Assembly (NCBI RefSeq): GCF_000092285.1
Contig: NC_014100.1
Coordinates: forward strand, 3,224,001 to 3,288,000
From: Caulobacter segnis ATCC 21756
GTDB lineage: Bacteria > Pseudomonadota > Alphaproteobacteria > Caulobacterales > Caulobacteraceae
Reading direction: 5' to 3'
DNA: 64,000 nucleotides
The notes beneath the pieces were generated by a model. The model searched no databases. It was not told where the DNA came from and saw only the letters and a list, made by a program, of their open reading frames with translations. This document shows positions 9,356 through 18,866 of the stretch, piece by piece. Position numbers and translations under genes: made by a program. Position 1 is the first letter of the stretch. Each line of letters starts with the position of its first letter.

Positions 9356-10267
9356 ATGTTCGACGGAAGGATGATCGGCGGCATCACGGTGTTCGTCGCG
9401 GTGGCGCAGACTGGATCCTACGCCGGCGCGGCTGAACGTATGGGCTTGACCCGCTCGGGGGTTGGCAAGGCGGTCGCCCGCCTCGAGCATCGAATGGGCA
9501 GGCGGCTTTTCGACAGGACAAGCCGCGCGCTCAAGCTGACCGATGAAGGCAGAGCCTTCGTTGACGAGGTCGTGCCTTTGCTCGAGCGGCTGCACGTGGC
9601 GGCCGCGCCCTCGCGCCCCGATGAAATCCGCGGACGCCTTCGCGTAAGCTCCGACTCCGCCTTCGGCGCATTCCTGCTGGCCCCGTCTCTGCCTCAGCTG
9701 GTCGCCCGCCACCCCAGGCTCAAGGTCGATCTCGTCATTCGCGACCGGGTGGACAACCTCCTCGCCGACGGCTTCGACGTCGCGGTCCGATTTGGAGAGC
9801 CGGAACACCCAGGGCTCGTCAAACAGCCGGTGCTGGAAAGCCGCCTCATCACCTGCGCCAGCCGGATCTACCTCTCGGGCCGGGACGCGCCGACCAGCCC
9901 CCAAGCCCTGCTCGGCGGGCACGTCTGCGTGAACATGATCGACGACGCCTCGAGGAGGCCTCATGGCTGGGACTTTCTCAGAGCCGATGGCGCCGAGCAC
10001 ACGATCGCGCCCGACTGCAATGTGACCATCAACGACGCCTCGTCCCTGCTAAGCGCCGCGCGCGCGGGCTTCGGCGTGGTGCGGCTTCTCGACTTCATGG
10101 TCGAGGCGGAATTGCGCAGCGGAACGCTGGTCGAAATCCTCCCCGAATGGAATGAGCGGCGCCGGCGCGCCTATGTCTACGCGCCGGCCCAGTCGCACGC
10201 CTCGCCAAGTCTTATCGCCTTCACCGAATTCGTCCGCTCCATGGCGCGGGACAAGACGAACGCTTGA
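9356..10267 (+). CDS. LysR family transcriptional regulator
   Basis: A 303-residue regulator with the winged helix at the N-terminus (FVAVAQTGSYAGAAERMGLT, RSGVGKAVARLEHRMG) and the substrate-binding domain from about residue 90. It belongs to the group in which the recognition helix reads SGVGKAV rather than the usual SAVS. It lies upstream of and codirectional with an SDR gene (97 bases apart), and control of that gene is possible. About 190 bases precede it with no clear feature. Confidence 0.88.
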   Translation: MFDGRMIGGITVFVAVAQTGSYAGAAERMGLTRSGVGKAVARLEHRMGRRLFDRTSRALKLTDEGRAFVDEVVPLLERLHVAAAPSRPDEIRGRLRVSSDSAFGAFLLAPSLPQLVARHPRLKVDLVIRDRVDNLLADGFDVAVRFGEPEHPGLVKQPVLESRLITCASRIYLSGRDAPTSPQALLGGHVCVNMIDDASRRPHGWDFLRADGAEHTIAPDCNVTINDASSLLSAARAGFGVVRLLDFMVEAELRSGTLVEILPEWNERRRRAYVYAPAQSHASPSLIAFTEFVRSMARDKTNA

Positions 10268-10364
10268 GGACTGAAAGGGCGCGCTGAGGGGACAATTCGG
10301 GCCGAAACCTCTCTATCGACCGCCCATTTCCTAGATCCGACGACACAACGCGAAAGGATCTGCG

Positions 10365-11123
10365 ATGACTGATGCGAACGTGATCAACGAGGTCGAGGGG
10401 AAGACGGCGATCATCACGGGCGCGGCAAGCGGGATCGGCCGCGCGACCGCCGAACTGTTCATCGAACGCGGCGCCAAGGTGGTGGCGGTCGATCTCGATG
10501 AAAGCGTCAATGACTTGGCGTCGGATCGCCTGCTGCCGATCGTCGCCGACGTGACCTCGGACGGCGCGGCGGAACAGGCCGTGACGTCGGCCGTGGAGCG
10601 GTTTGGCCAGCTCGACATCCTGGTCAACAACGCTGGCTACATCAACTATCAGTCGGTGATCGAGACCAGCCGCGAGGAGTGGGAGAAGGTCATGGCGATC
10701 AACGCCACGGGCTATTTCCTCTTCTCCCGCGAGGCCGTGAAGGCGATGCTGCCCAACAAGCGGGGCGCGATCGTGAACATCGCGTCGTACGCCTCCTATT
10801 TCGCCTTTCGCGACATAGCGCCCTACGCGGCGTCAAAGGGCGCGGTCGCGCAATTGACGCGCGCTCTGGCGCTTGAGGTCGCGCCCCAGGGCATCCGCGT
10901 CAATGCGATTGGCGCGGGCAATGTGATCACCAACCTCCTCAACTCGTTCCGCGACGATGGTCCGGAATTCCTCGCCGAACATGGCGCTCAAGCGCCGATC
11001 GGTCGCGCCGCCCAGCCGCGCGAGATCGCCGAGGTCGTCGCCTTCCTAGCGTCGGATCGCGCCAGCTTCGCCATCGGCTCGATCTTCATGGTCGACGGCG
11101 GCTTCAGCGTCCAAATCCAATAA
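10365..11123 (+). CDS. short-chain dehydrogenase/reductase
   Basis: A 252-residue classical SDR: TGAASGIG near residue 19, NNAG, active-site Ser in NIASYASY, Tyr and Lys in YAASK, and the classical FMVDGGFS ending. Beta-ketoacyl-reductase-like members act on hydroxy-acyl, sugar-alcohol or steroid substrates; this one cannot be assigned. The SnoaL-like gene 108 bases downstream on the same strand may share its transcript. Confidence 0.9.
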   Translation: MTDANVINEVEGKTAIITGAASGIGRATAELFIERGAKVVAVDLDESVNDLASDRLLPIVADVTSDGAAEQAVTSAVERFGQLDILVNNAGYINYQSVIETSREEWEKVMAINATGYFLFSREAVKAMLPNKRGAIVNIASYASYFAFRDIAPYAASKGAVAQLTRALALEVAPQGIRVNAIGAGNVITNLLNSFRDDGPEFLAEHGAQAPIGRAAQPREIAEVVAFLASDRASFAIGSIFMVDGGFSVQIQ

Positions 11124-11231
11124 CCAACCGCGACGAAAAGACGGAAGGCCGGCGTCGAGAAAGACGCTCGCGCCCGGCCGCCCTGCCTGTCGATCGCCTC
11201 GCTCACACGCACGACATCTCAGGAGAAACCC

Positions 11232-11672
11232 ATGACCTCAGCCGAACATATCCGCCGGCTCTACGACGCGGTGAACGCCAAGGACCTGGCGACGATCGCG
11301 GCGTTTGGCTGCGAGGAAAGCGAGTGGCTTGATGTGCCCTTCGATTACCTCGCGACAGGCGCGCGCGCCATCATCGACCCCTGGGCGGCCTGGTTCGGTT
11401 ACTTCCCGGACTCGTACAGCGATCCGGTCCACATCACCGCCCTGGGAGACACGGTGGTGGCCCAGGGTCTCACCAAGGCGACCCACAAGGGCGCTTTCCC
11501 ATCTCCGGCCGGCCGCCTGGACCCCACCGGGCGGACCATCGAGGTGCGCTTTTGCGATGTCTATCGCCTCCGCGGCGACAAGATCATCCGCGCGGACAGC
11601 TATTTCGACTTCTACTCGCTGCTCCGGCAGATCGCTCCGGAGCGGCTGAACGGGCATACCAACGCATCCTAA
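11232..11672 (+). CDS. SnoaL-like / NTF2-fold protein
   Basis: A 146-residue single-domain protein with the NTF2/SnoaL pattern: an N-terminal helix (AEHIRRLYDAVNAKDLATIA), a curved sheet and an aromatic ending RADSYFDFYSLL. Such proteins are small polyketide-cyclase-like or isomerase-like enzymes, or binding proteins. An AGGAG site sits just before the ATG. Its placement after an SDR suggests action on the same small metabolite. Confidence 0.78.
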   Translation: MTSAEHIRRLYDAVNAKDLATIAAFGCEESEWLDVPFDYLATGARAIIDPWAAWFGYFPDSYSDPVHITALGDTVVAQGLTKATHKGAFPSPAGRLDPTGRTIEVRFCDVYRLRGDKIIRADSYFDFYSLLRQIAPERLNGHTNAS

Positions 11673-11834
11673 ACCTAGCGCGGGGCGGGGCTCGGCGACG
11701 CGTGCCGGCGAGGGGCGCGACGCCGTCCCGGGAAGCCAAGTTACGCCCATTCTGGCGCGAGAAGCAGCCCCGACCTCAAACTTGGGTCGCGCCCGACATT
11801 GGCCGCTGGCTCTGGAGTTGGCGGCCAACGGGTC

Positions 11835-13103
11835 CTATCGCCGCGCCGGCGGCAAGATGGCGATGGCTCGAAAGTCATTGACGTTGGTCAGCGTGGGGCC
11901 GGTGAAGAGCAGGTCACCGCTCAAATCAAAGAAGCCATAGGCGTCGTTGTCCGCCAGATAGTCCGCGCCTAGCGCCCCCCTTTCGGCGGCTTCGCTCAGG
12001 CTCGTTGGACGCAGGATCGCGCCAGCATTGTCCTCGCGCCCATCGATCCCGTCCGTGTCGGCCGCGAGGGCAAAAATGCTCGCCTCGCCATCCAGCGCCA
12101 GGCCGAGCGCGAGCAGATATTCGGTGTTGCGCCCGCCCCGTCCCCGCCCCACGACCGTCACCGTCGTCTCGCCCCCTGAGAGCAACATCAGAGGCCTGTC
12201 CCCTGGCTGGAGTCCATGGCTCAAACAGCGCGCCAGAACAGCGTGCGCCCGGGCCACATCGCGCGCCTCCCCCTCGATCGCGTCTCCCAGGATGATTGGC
12301 TCATATCCAAGGCCGCTAGCCGCTTTGGCGGCGGCTTCGAGTGAAAGACCCGGCGCGGCGACGAGTTCGAACCGCCCCTCGGCGAACGCGACACCCGCCG
12401 AATGCTCGCTCGCGGGATTGGCCAGCCAGCTTGCCACCGCCGGTGTTGGAACGATGTCATAGCGCCGCAAGATCGCCTCGGCCTGGGCGCGGGTCGTCAT
12501 GTCCGCCACCGTTGGCCCCGAAGCAATGAACTGGGGATCGTCTCCGGGCACGTCGGAGATCGCCAAGGTTAGTAACCGCGCCGGGCCAACCGCCTGGCGC
12601 AACCTTCCCCCCTTCACCAGGGACAAATGCTTGCGAACGCAGTTGATCTCGGAGATTGGCGCCCCGCTCAGAAGCAGAGCCCTGATGAGCGCCTGCTTGT
12701 CGTCGAGCAAGACCCCAGGCGGTGGCGCGACCAACAGCGCCGAGCCGCCACCGGACAACAAGCACAGCACGAGGTCGTCGCTCGTCAGGTTCTCAAGACT
12801 GGCCAGGAGGCGGGCGGTGGCCTCGACGCCGTTGGCGTCCGGCACCGGGTGGGCCGCCTCCACGACCTCGATATGTCGTGTCGCCGCGCCGTGGCCATAC
12901 CGCGTAATGACCAAGCCACTTAAGGGCGTTGACCAGTGGGCTTCGACCGCGGCGGCCATGGACGCGGCGGCCTTCCCCGCCCCGACCACGACAGTACGCC
13001 CCTTGGGCGGAGGCGGCAGAAAGCTGGATAGACACCGCATGGGATCAGCCGCGGCCAAGGCCGCGTCGAACATCCGACGCAGATCGGTCTCAGGGCTGCG
13101 CAC
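11835..13103 (-). CDS. glycerate 2-kinase (MOFRL / TtuD family)
   Basis: Starting from a GTG at 13103 behind GGGAGG, the product is 422 residues; the same frame extends back to 13208 but without a ribosome binding site. Conserved blocks include GAGKAA, CLLSGGGSALL, the ISDVPGDDP loop, LLSGGETTVTV and the C-terminal ALAADTDGIDG with TNVNDF. The family phosphorylates D-glycerate to 2-phosphoglycerate; older annotations call it hydroxypyruvate reductase. A tartrate dehydrogenase gene at 21975 can generate D-glycerate, so this kinase would feed that product into glycolysis. It follows the TonB receptor gene by 128 bases on the same strand. Confidence 0.88.
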   Translation of the reverse strand: MRSPETDLRRMFDAALAAADPMRCLSSFLPPPPKGRTVVVGAGKAAASMAAAVEAHWSTPLSGLVITRYGHGAATRHIEVVEAAHPVPDANGVEATARLLASLENLTSDDLVLCLLSGGGSALLVAPPPGVLLDDKQALIRALLLSGAPISEINCVRKHLSLVKGGRLRQAVGPARLLTLAISDVPGDDPQFIASGPTVADMTTRAQAEAILRRYDIVPTPAVASWLANPASEHSAGVAFAEGRFELVAAPGLSLEAAAKAASGLGYEPIILGDAIEGEARDVARAHAVLARCLSHGLQPGDRPLMLLSGGETTVTVVGRGRGGRNTEYLLALGLALDGEASIFALAADTDGIDGREDNAGAILRPTSLSEAAERGALGADYLADNDAYGFFDLSGDLLFTGPTLTNVNDFRAIAILPPARR

Positions 13104-13231
13104 GCGACATCCTCCCGCAACGTATTGCGCCGACCTATCGCCCGAAGCGACGAAGGCCCAATGCCGGACACGAATGAATCCATGCGAAAAAGCGAGCGGT
13201 CGGCGCATGAGCGCCGGCCGCCCAGTCGCGC

Positions 13232-15403
13232 CTACATCTTCAGGCTCACGGTGAGCCCGAAGGTTCGAGGTGGCGCATAAGCGCCGAAGTTGGCCCCGAG
13301 GAACGTGCCTTGATAAGTGCGCGTCACCTCGTTGGTCAGGTTCTTGCCCCAGAGCGAAATGGCCAGCTTGTCGGAGGCTGGGGTGTAGACGATCCGGCCG
13401 TCGACGAAGGTCGACGCCGGGCGCTGCTCGGGGCCGGTGTTGGAGTTGTCGTCGAAGATGTGGCTCTCGTAGCGGTAGTCGACGGCGAACCGCAGGTCGC
13501 CGCGATCGCCCAGAGCAAGATCGTAGGATGGCGACAGCACCACCTTGTGCTTGGGCGTGCGCGAGATGCGATTACCCGCGAAGTTCTCGCCGGGCTCGGG
13601 GACAAATTCGTCGAACCGCGCGTCGGTGTAGCCGTAGCTGGCCACCAATCGCACGCCCTTGAACGGCCGCCAGCTAAGGTAGGTCTCATAGCCCTTGATG
13701 GTCGCCTTGCCGGCGTTGTCAGTGACGGTGGCCAGACCATCGGTTCGCCGCGTCTGAAGATCGCTATATTTCAGGACATAGATCGTATTGTTCCAGATCA
13801 GGGCGCCGTTCAGGAAAGCGGCCTTCTGGCCAATTTCGTACTGGGTGGCGTACTCGGGCTCGAAGCCGTCGGCCGCGTCGACGGCCGAACTGGGCGTGTC
13901 CTGGAAGCCGCCGCTCTTGAAGCCCTTCGAGATCATTGCGTAGAAGAGTTGGTCCTCGGCCGGGTGATAGTTTACCCCGGCGCGATAGGTCACGGCGTCG
14001 TAGGTTCCCGAGACACTGACATCGTAGGTTTCCTCGGCGCGGAAGATCGAGTCACCCGCAGTGTTGGAGACGCGGTAGTCCTTCTTGTCCTTGGAATAGC
14101 GCAGACCGCCGATCAACGAGATCTTGTCGGTGACCGGGACGGTGACATCCCCGAAGAAGGCGTAGCTGTCGAGCCGGGCGTCTTGGTCGAAGATCTCCGT
14201 GCCCCTCCCCCCGATATCGAGCGTCAGCACATCCTTGCGAAGGGTCTTGCTGTCGAACTTGTAGAAGCCGGCGACCCACTGAACACGACCGCCGGGCAAG
14301 TTGCTCAGCCTGATCTCATGGCTGGAGAAATGGCTGTCCTCGTCATTGCCGCCGGCGATGTCGATGAAGTTGGTCGTCGGATTGCCGCCGTCGAAATCGT
14401 AGAAGGCGTGGTAATCCAGATCCCGGTAGGATCCGAGATAGGTCAGGGTCGCGAACGGCATATCCCAGTCGAGCTGGCCCCGGACGCCCCAGGTGTCGCG
14501 GTTCTGGTAGCCGTCGGTCGACCCGGCCGTACGCTTGCGGTCGCGATCCACCGTCCAAAAAGCCGATAGGTCATCGGTCTCATCCAGGTCGAGAACGTGC
14601 TGACCTGGCCCTTTGGCGCGATCACGCGTCCCGTCCACGGTCCACAGGAACCGGACCTCCTCGCGTGGCTGGATCGCCAATTGCAGACGACCGCTACGGG
14701 TGTCCTGATCCTCGACGCGGCCGCCCGTGAAGGTGTTCTTGACGTAGCCGTCATGGGTGCGCCAGCTGCCGCTGGCCCTGACGGCGGCCTTGCCCTCCAA
14801 GAGCGGGACGTTGGCGTAGGCCGCGCCCTCGAGACGCTTGTAGTTTCCGGCCGTCACTTCACCGGCCGCGTCCAGGCGATCGAACACGGGTCGATTGGTG
14901 ACGACGTTGACCGCGCCGCCCACGACGTTACGACCATAGAGCGTGCCTTGCGGGCCTTTGAGGACCTCGATGCGCGAGACATCGAAGGCGTCGAACGCCA
15001 CGGCGGCTGGCCGCCCCAAGTAGATTTCGTCGAGGAACACGGCCGAGCTTGGATCGCCGGCCGCGCCCCGATCCGAAGAACCGATCCCACGGATGGCGAT
15101 CCGCGGCTGGGAGGCGGGAAAGGCGTCGAAGTTCAGGCCCGGGGTGCGCGTGGCCACGTCGTCGATCTCGCGAATACGGGCCTGCTGAACTTCCTGCGCG
15201 CCGAAAGCGGTCACCGTCACGGGGACGTCTTGCAAGCGCTCGTTACGCCGCTGCGCCGTGACCACGATCTCGTCGATAGCGTTGGTCTGGGTCGGCGCCG
15301 GGACGGCGGGTGGCGTCTGCGCGAGGCCCGGGGACGCGGCGGCCAGGGCCGTGGCCGCGACGCCACACGCCAACACTCGGCGATTCATCGTCATCTGTTT
15401 CAT
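13232..15403 (-). CDS. TonB-dependent outer-membrane receptor
   Basis: A roughly 723-residue receptor with a signal peptide (to SPGLAQ), a TonB box-like DEIVVTAQRR, a plug with RIEVLKGPQGTLYGRNVVGG and a 22-strand barrel ending FGLTVSLKM. It imports a substrate across the outer membrane using TonB energy. Several starts are in frame (TTG 15409, ATG 15403, ATG 15394); GGGG close upstream suits 15394 or 15403. The promoter shares the TTGCATCCA box with the AtuA operon and the CitMHS gene, suggesting the receptor and inner-membrane transporter import the same compound. Confidence 0.93.
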   Translation of the reverse strand: MKQMTMNRRVLACGVAATALAAASPGLAQTPPAVPAPTQTNAIDEIVVTAQRRNERLQDVPVTVTAFGAQEVQQARIREIDDVATRTPGLNFDAFPASQPRIAIRGIGSSDRGAAGDPSSAVFLDEIYLGRPAAVAFDAFDVSRIEVLKGPQGTLYGRNVVGGAVNVVTNRPVFDRLDAAGEVTAGNYKRLEGAAYANVPLLEGKAAVRASGSWRTHDGYVKNTFTGGRVEDQDTRSGRLQLAIQPREEVRFLWTVDGTRDRAKGPGQHVLDLDETDDLSAFWTVDRDRKRTAGSTDGYQNRDTWGVRGQLDWDMPFATLTYLGSYRDLDYHAFYDFDGGNPTTNFIDIAGGNDEDSHFSSHEIRLSNLPGGRVQWVAGFYKFDSKTLRKDVLTLDIGGRGTEIFDQDARLDSYAFFGDVTVPVTDKISLIGGLRYSKDKKDYRVSNTAGDSIFRAEETYDVSVSGTYDAVTYRAGVNYHPAEDQLFYAMISKGFKSGGFQDTPSSAVDAADGFEPEYATQYEIGQKAAFLNGALIWNNTIYVLKYSDLQTRRTDGLATVTDNAGKATIKGYETYLSWRPFKGVRLVASYGYTDARFDEFVPEPGENFAGNRISRTPKHKVVLSPSYDLALGDRGDLRFAVDYRYESHIFDDNSNTGPEQRPASTFVDGRIVYTPASDKLAISLWGKNLTNEVTRTYQGTFLGANFGAYAPPRTFGLTVSLKM

Positions 15404-15449
15404 CCCCAATGTTCTTTTTTGCTCCTCAGGCGAACCTGGGGCTGCTTGG

Positions 15450-15504
15450 AGCTAAAGCGACGTCTTGACGGGGGTCAATGAACTGGATGCAATCAATCGA
15501 TGCA
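15450..15504 (-). promoter_or_regulatory. TonB receptor promoter with shared box A
   Basis: Read leftward, TTGACC (complement of 15473-15478), 17 bases, then TTAGCT (complement of 15450-15455) make a sigma70-type promoter. Immediately upstream is the box TTGCATCCA (complement of 15484-15492), four bases from ATTGAC, and farther up a second half TGCATCG (15498-15504). The box also occurs in the promoters at 18653-18694 and 23111-23153. Confidence 0.65.
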
Positions 15505-15701
15505 CTGAATGAAATCACAATGCGCGTGACCTGGCCCGTCGCCCCAGACACACTCCGCGCGATCGGGCGCTAGCGCCTCTTCGCGCCGCCAGAACGAGCT
15601 CGATCAGGTGAGTTGATGGCAAGGCGTGCGCTCGCGCCGCCGCCGATCGCCAAGAGGACGTCAAACCCGGTGGCGCGCGCTCCAACGATGTTGTGGACGC
15701 C

Positions 15702-16145
15702 TCACGCCAAGGCGGTGAACCGCGCCAGGGTCAGCCTGGGCAAGCGGACGGCGCGTCGGCTGTCTCGATCGATGCAGCACCATAGGCTGTCGACCTGCGC
15801 CAGGACTTCCTGGCCGCGCTGGATCATGGTCTGAAACCGGGCCTTGGCGCCGCCGGCGGTCTGGAGATGGGTGTGGGCCAGGATCGCGTCACCCAGGAAG
15901 GCCGGGCGCCGATAGGTGATCTCGTGCTTGAGCGCCACCCAGAGATAGCGGGCGACCGCCTCGGGATCGGCGATCCGTTCCCAATGATGGACCACCGCAT
16001 CCTGGGTCCATCGCAGATAGACGGCGTTGTTGACATGCCCGATGTGATCGATGTCGTCGGGACGGACCGCGATGACGAGGATGCTGGATCCAGGCTTGGC
16101 GCCCGAGGTCGCGTCCGAACGCGAGGACGCCTGCCTCGTCGTCAC
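15702..16145 (-). CDS. acyl-CoA thioesterase, hotdog fold (4HBT/YbgC type)
   Basis: A 147-residue single hotdog domain. The motif DIDHIGHVNNAVYLRW carries the Asp and the HVNN signature of 4-hydroxybenzoyl-CoA/YbgC thioesterases, which hydrolyse acyl-CoA to acid and CoA. Its GTG start overlaps the aldolase stop as GTGA, so translation is coupled to the preceding genes, making it the last gene of the AtuA operon. A thioesterase at the end suggests a CoA-bound intermediate or product, though no CoA ligase or transferase is seen nearby. Confidence 0.85.
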   Translation of the reverse strand: MTTRQASSRSDATSGAKPGSSILVIAVRPDDIDHIGHVNNAVYLRWTQDAVVHHWERIADPEAVARYLWVALKHEITYRRPAFLGDAILAHTHLQTAGGAKARFQTMIQRGQEVLAQVDSLWCCIDRDSRRAVRLPRLTLARFTALA

Positions 16146-16900
16146 GCGGCATAGCCTGGGTTGAGGCGATCAAGACGCCTTAGAAGGCCTGGCCACACAA
16201 GCGTGTTGGCCACTCCGCTCAGGCCGCTGGCCTGTCCTTCGACGACGTCCTGAACGTGCTCTTGAGGAATCCGCAAGGGCCCGCCCGCCTGCGCCGCCAC
16301 CTGCATCTGGCAGGCGCGCTCTAGAAAGTACATCGTGGTGAAGGCCTCGGCCACCGAGGCGCCGGCCACGAGGGTCCCGTGATTGCGCAGGATCATGGCG
16401 TTCTTCCCGCCAAGATCCGCCACCAGCCTGGGCCGCTCGTCATGGTTCAGGGCCACGCCCTCGAAGTCGTGATAGGCGACGTTGCCGTTGAGCAGCATGG
16501 CCGTCTGGTTCAAGGGCAACAGGCCCGCTTCCTGAGACGAGACGGCCGTTCCGGCCACCGTATGCAGATGCATCACGCAACCGGCGTCGGCGCGAGCGTC
16601 GTGGACCGCCGAATGGATGGTGAAACCGGCGGGATTGACCATCTGCCTGCTCTCACCGACCACCTGCCCGTTCAGGTCGACCTTGACCAGGGAGGAGGCG
16701 GTGATTTCCTCGAACATCCAGCCAAACGGGTTGATCAGAAAATGGTGCTCGGGACCTGGCACGCGGGCCGAGATGTGGGTGAACACCAGGTCGTCCCACC
16801 CAAACAGCGCCACCAACCGGTAGGCCGCCGCGAGGTCGATCCGGATCGCCGCTTCCTGGGCGTTGGGCTGGGACGACGCCATCAAGGCGTGCGCGTTCAT
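16142..16900 (-). CDS. class II aldolase/adducin family protein
   Basis: A 252-residue protein from the ATG at 16900, behind GAGGAGGTCGCC. The family zinc site is visible as MHLHTVAG with a later His in LRNHGTLVAG. The sequence is very similar along its length to the product of 62479-63246. The class contains fuculose/rhamnulose aldolases, but this adducin-like subgroup is common in hydroxy-acid clusters and its reactions are often decarboxylations or retro-aldol cleavages. It is the third gene of the AtuA operon, 10 bases after DUF4387. Confidence 0.87.
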   Translation of the reverse strand: MNAHALMASSQPNAQEAAIRIDLAAAYRLVALFGWDDLVFTHISARVPGPEHHFLINPFGWMFEEITASSLVKVDLNGQVVGESRQMVNPAGFTIHSAVHDARADAGCVMHLHTVAGTAVSSQEAGLLPLNQTAMLLNGNVAYHDFEGVALNHDERPRLVADLGGKNAMILRNHGTLVAGASVAEAFTTMYFLERACQMQVAAQAGGPLRIPQEHVQDVVEGQASGLSGVANTLVWPGLLRRLDRLNPGYAA

Positions 16901-16910
16901 GGCGACCTCC

Positions 16911-17219
16911 TCAGTCGAGTTGAACATCGAGCAACCGCGCGAACTGCTGGCCGCAATGCATGTCGCGTTCGATCTCGCCGCCTTGCGGCGAAGTGCGCGC
17001 ATAGGAGATCTTCACGACGTTCAGGCTCGGCACGGCGAAGCGCTTGACCTGATCAGGGCTGGCGCCGAACAGCCGATGCATCAGATCGGCGCCCAGGGCC
17101 GGGCTCTGGCTGTATTTGGCGAAGTTCTCCGGGCCGTCGAAGAACAGATCGAACGTCACCCAATAGGGTCCGGCGTTCTTGGAGCGAACGTGGCGGCAGA
17201 CATCCTTGACCGTTTTCAT
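16911..17219 (-). CDS. DUF4387 protein, partner of AtuA-like subunit
   Basis: A 102-residue protein starting MKTVKDVCRHVRSKNAGPYW, matching the DUF4387 family in size and in the SKNAGPYWVTFDLFFD core. Its ATG overlaps the AtuA stop as ATGA. Separate or fused DUF1446-DUF4387 pairs are common, so the two probably form one enzyme. The activity is not established; annotations borrow 'acyclic terpene utilization' from Pseudomonas AtuA. Nothing nearby points to terpenes, so I would not transfer that pathway. Confidence 0.88.
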   Translation of the reverse strand: MKTVKDVCRHVRSKNAGPYWVTFDLFFDGPENFAKYSQSPALGADLMHRLFGASPDQVKRFAVPSLNVVKISYARTSPQGGEIERDMHCGQQFARLLDVQLD

Positions 17220-18604
17220 CAGGCGGCCTCGGCTGCGCGAAGATCGATCCACACCGTGCGGACCAGTTCCATCGGGTCGTCGACGTGGACGACGTGGTTG
17301 AGCTTGAACTCGTAGACCTGGCCCCGTTCGACATCGGCCGGCGTGAACGCAAAGCCGTAGCTTGGCAGCTCCTTGTCCATCGAGATCGGCCAGTGGAAGA
17401 AATAGGCGTTGCAGGCCTTGGCGATCTGCGTGGCCGCTTCCTGGGTGTCGGCGGTGGCGACGAACAGCACGCCGATCTCGCGCGGCGCCGGCGTGCCGGC
17501 GGGCGGCTTGTCGCCCGAAACGGCGTTCCAGCCGTACATCCGCAGCGAGATGTGGAAGTCGCCGGCCTCCGGTCCCACGGACTTGCGAGCGCGCTCATAG
17601 AGGCCCGCGAGCATGCTGTCATGGAACTCGTCGATCCGGCAAAGGACGTCCGGATCCTGGATCCCGATCAGCATCAACGTCTGGAAACGACCGCCGGCCG
17701 CGCCTTCGAGCTTCATCGTGTAGGGCCTGGGCTCCCAGACCGAGCCGGTCACCTTGACGGTGCGATCATCGACCGGCGTGTAGACGGCGTCGGTGACGTC
17801 GAGCACGCCGCCTGGCTCGACCAGGCGGAACGGGTCGCTGTTTTCGTACAGCATGTGGGCCGAGACACTGTCGGGATCGCAACGGTTGTCCGTCGAGAGC
17901 GGCGAGACCTCGAACCCGTCTTGCGAAATGGAGATCAGCACCCCCGAGCCGCGATTGCGATAGACGGCGCATTGCGCGCCGCACTCGGAAACCTTGCCCG
18001 CGTGCCAGGCGGCGCCTTCGGGCGCGCCGTGCAGCAGGGCGAAACTGGCGATCACGGCCGTGTCCGTGGTGCGGCCGCCTAGAATGATGTCCGCGCCGTC
18101 CCTCAAGGCGGCCATATAGGGCTCGGGCCCCATCGCCGCGACAATGTGATCGCAGGCGTCGATGGTCGCGTCATCCAAAGCGCCCAGGGGCGCCAGGGGC
18201 GTGATCTTGCCCGCGGCGTTCTTGGCCTTGAGGATCGCCTTGTCCTGCTCCGAATAGAGGAGCGCGATGCGGGGCGAGATCCCCAGCTCGCGGGCGACCT
18301 CGATGACGATGTCGCGCGTCCAGTCGAGGTTCTTGTCGCCGCCGGCCTGTCCGCTCGTGCCGACGATCAGCGGAATCCCCGCCTCGGCCCCGGCCCTCAT
18401 CAAGATGGTCAGGTCGCGCTTCACCGAGCCGCGATTGTTCTTGGACATCCCCAAAGCCAAGTAGGCCGCGCCGCTGTCGGTCGAGCCCGCATCGGTCGCG
18501 ATGGCGTGGGCGCCCCGCGCGACGCCAAGGCGGACCTCCTCCTCCACGGCGCCAGATCCCAGCGAGCCCGTGGGCACGATGATGTTGATGGGTCCTGGCG
18601 ACAC
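17219..18604 (-). CDS. AtuA family protein (DUF1446)
   Basis: A 461-residue protein from GTG 18604, with GGGAGGAG directly upstream; a TTG at 18619 is in frame but lies in the binding site. Conserved features include the start GPINIIVPTGSLGSG, the glycine- and Asp-rich IATDAGSTDSGAAYL, GTSGQAGGDKN and GGRTTDTA. It heads an operon of AtuA, DUF4387, class II aldolase and thioesterase with overlapping or nearly overlapping ends. The promoter at 18653-18694 carries the shared box. Acyclic terpene utilization is only a family name here; hydroxy-acid neighbours suggest an acid substrate. Confidence 0.88.
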   Translation of the reverse strand: MSPGPINIIVPTGSLGSGAVEEEVRLGVARGAHAIATDAGSTDSGAAYLALGMSKNNRGSVKRDLTILMRAGAEAGIPLIVGTSGQAGGDKNLDWTRDIVIEVARELGISPRIALLYSEQDKAILKAKNAAGKITPLAPLGALDDATIDACDHIVAAMGPEPYMAALRDGADIILGGRTTDTAVIASFALLHGAPEGAAWHAGKVSECGAQCAVYRNRGSGVLISISQDGFEVSPLSTDNRCDPDSVSAHMLYENSDPFRLVEPGGVLDVTDAVYTPVDDRTVKVTGSVWEPRPYTMKLEGAAGGRFQTLMLIGIQDPDVLCRIDEFHDSMLAGLYERARKSVGPEAGDFHISLRMYGWNAVSGDKPPAGTPAPREIGVLFVATADTQEAATQIAKACNAYFFHWPISMDKELPSYGFAFTPADVERGQVYEFKLNHVVHVDDPMELVRTVWIDLRAAEAA

Positions 18605-18652
18605 GCGAACTCCTCCCAAAACGAACAGTCGTTCGGCGACGACGTTTCGCGG

Positions 18653-18694
18653 ACCGTATTTTTATGGATTCACAATGTCAATTATTGGATGCAA
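18653..18694 (-). promoter_or_regulatory. AtuA operon promoter with shared box B
   Basis: Leftward: TTGCATCCA (complement of 18686-18694), three bases, ATTGACA with the -35 at 18676-18681, 17 bases, then TACGGT (complement of 18653-18658). A second half-site GAATCCA (complement of 18665-18671) lies in the spacer, 21 bases from the first. The arrangement matches the CitMHS promoter nearly base for base around AATGTCAAT. Confidence 0.7.
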
Positions 18695-18866
18695 TTTGAG
18701 GCTCAGGCGTGGACCCGCGCGACGCCGCCAGCGCCGGCGGGCTTGCGCCAGACAACGCCGCGACCCGGCGCGCCGCGAACCTTGGATCGAATGATGCGCG
18801 AATTGATCTGGCGCCGCCCCTGGGACGCCAGGCTTCTGTGACGCGTTTTTTTGGAGAGGCCAGAAC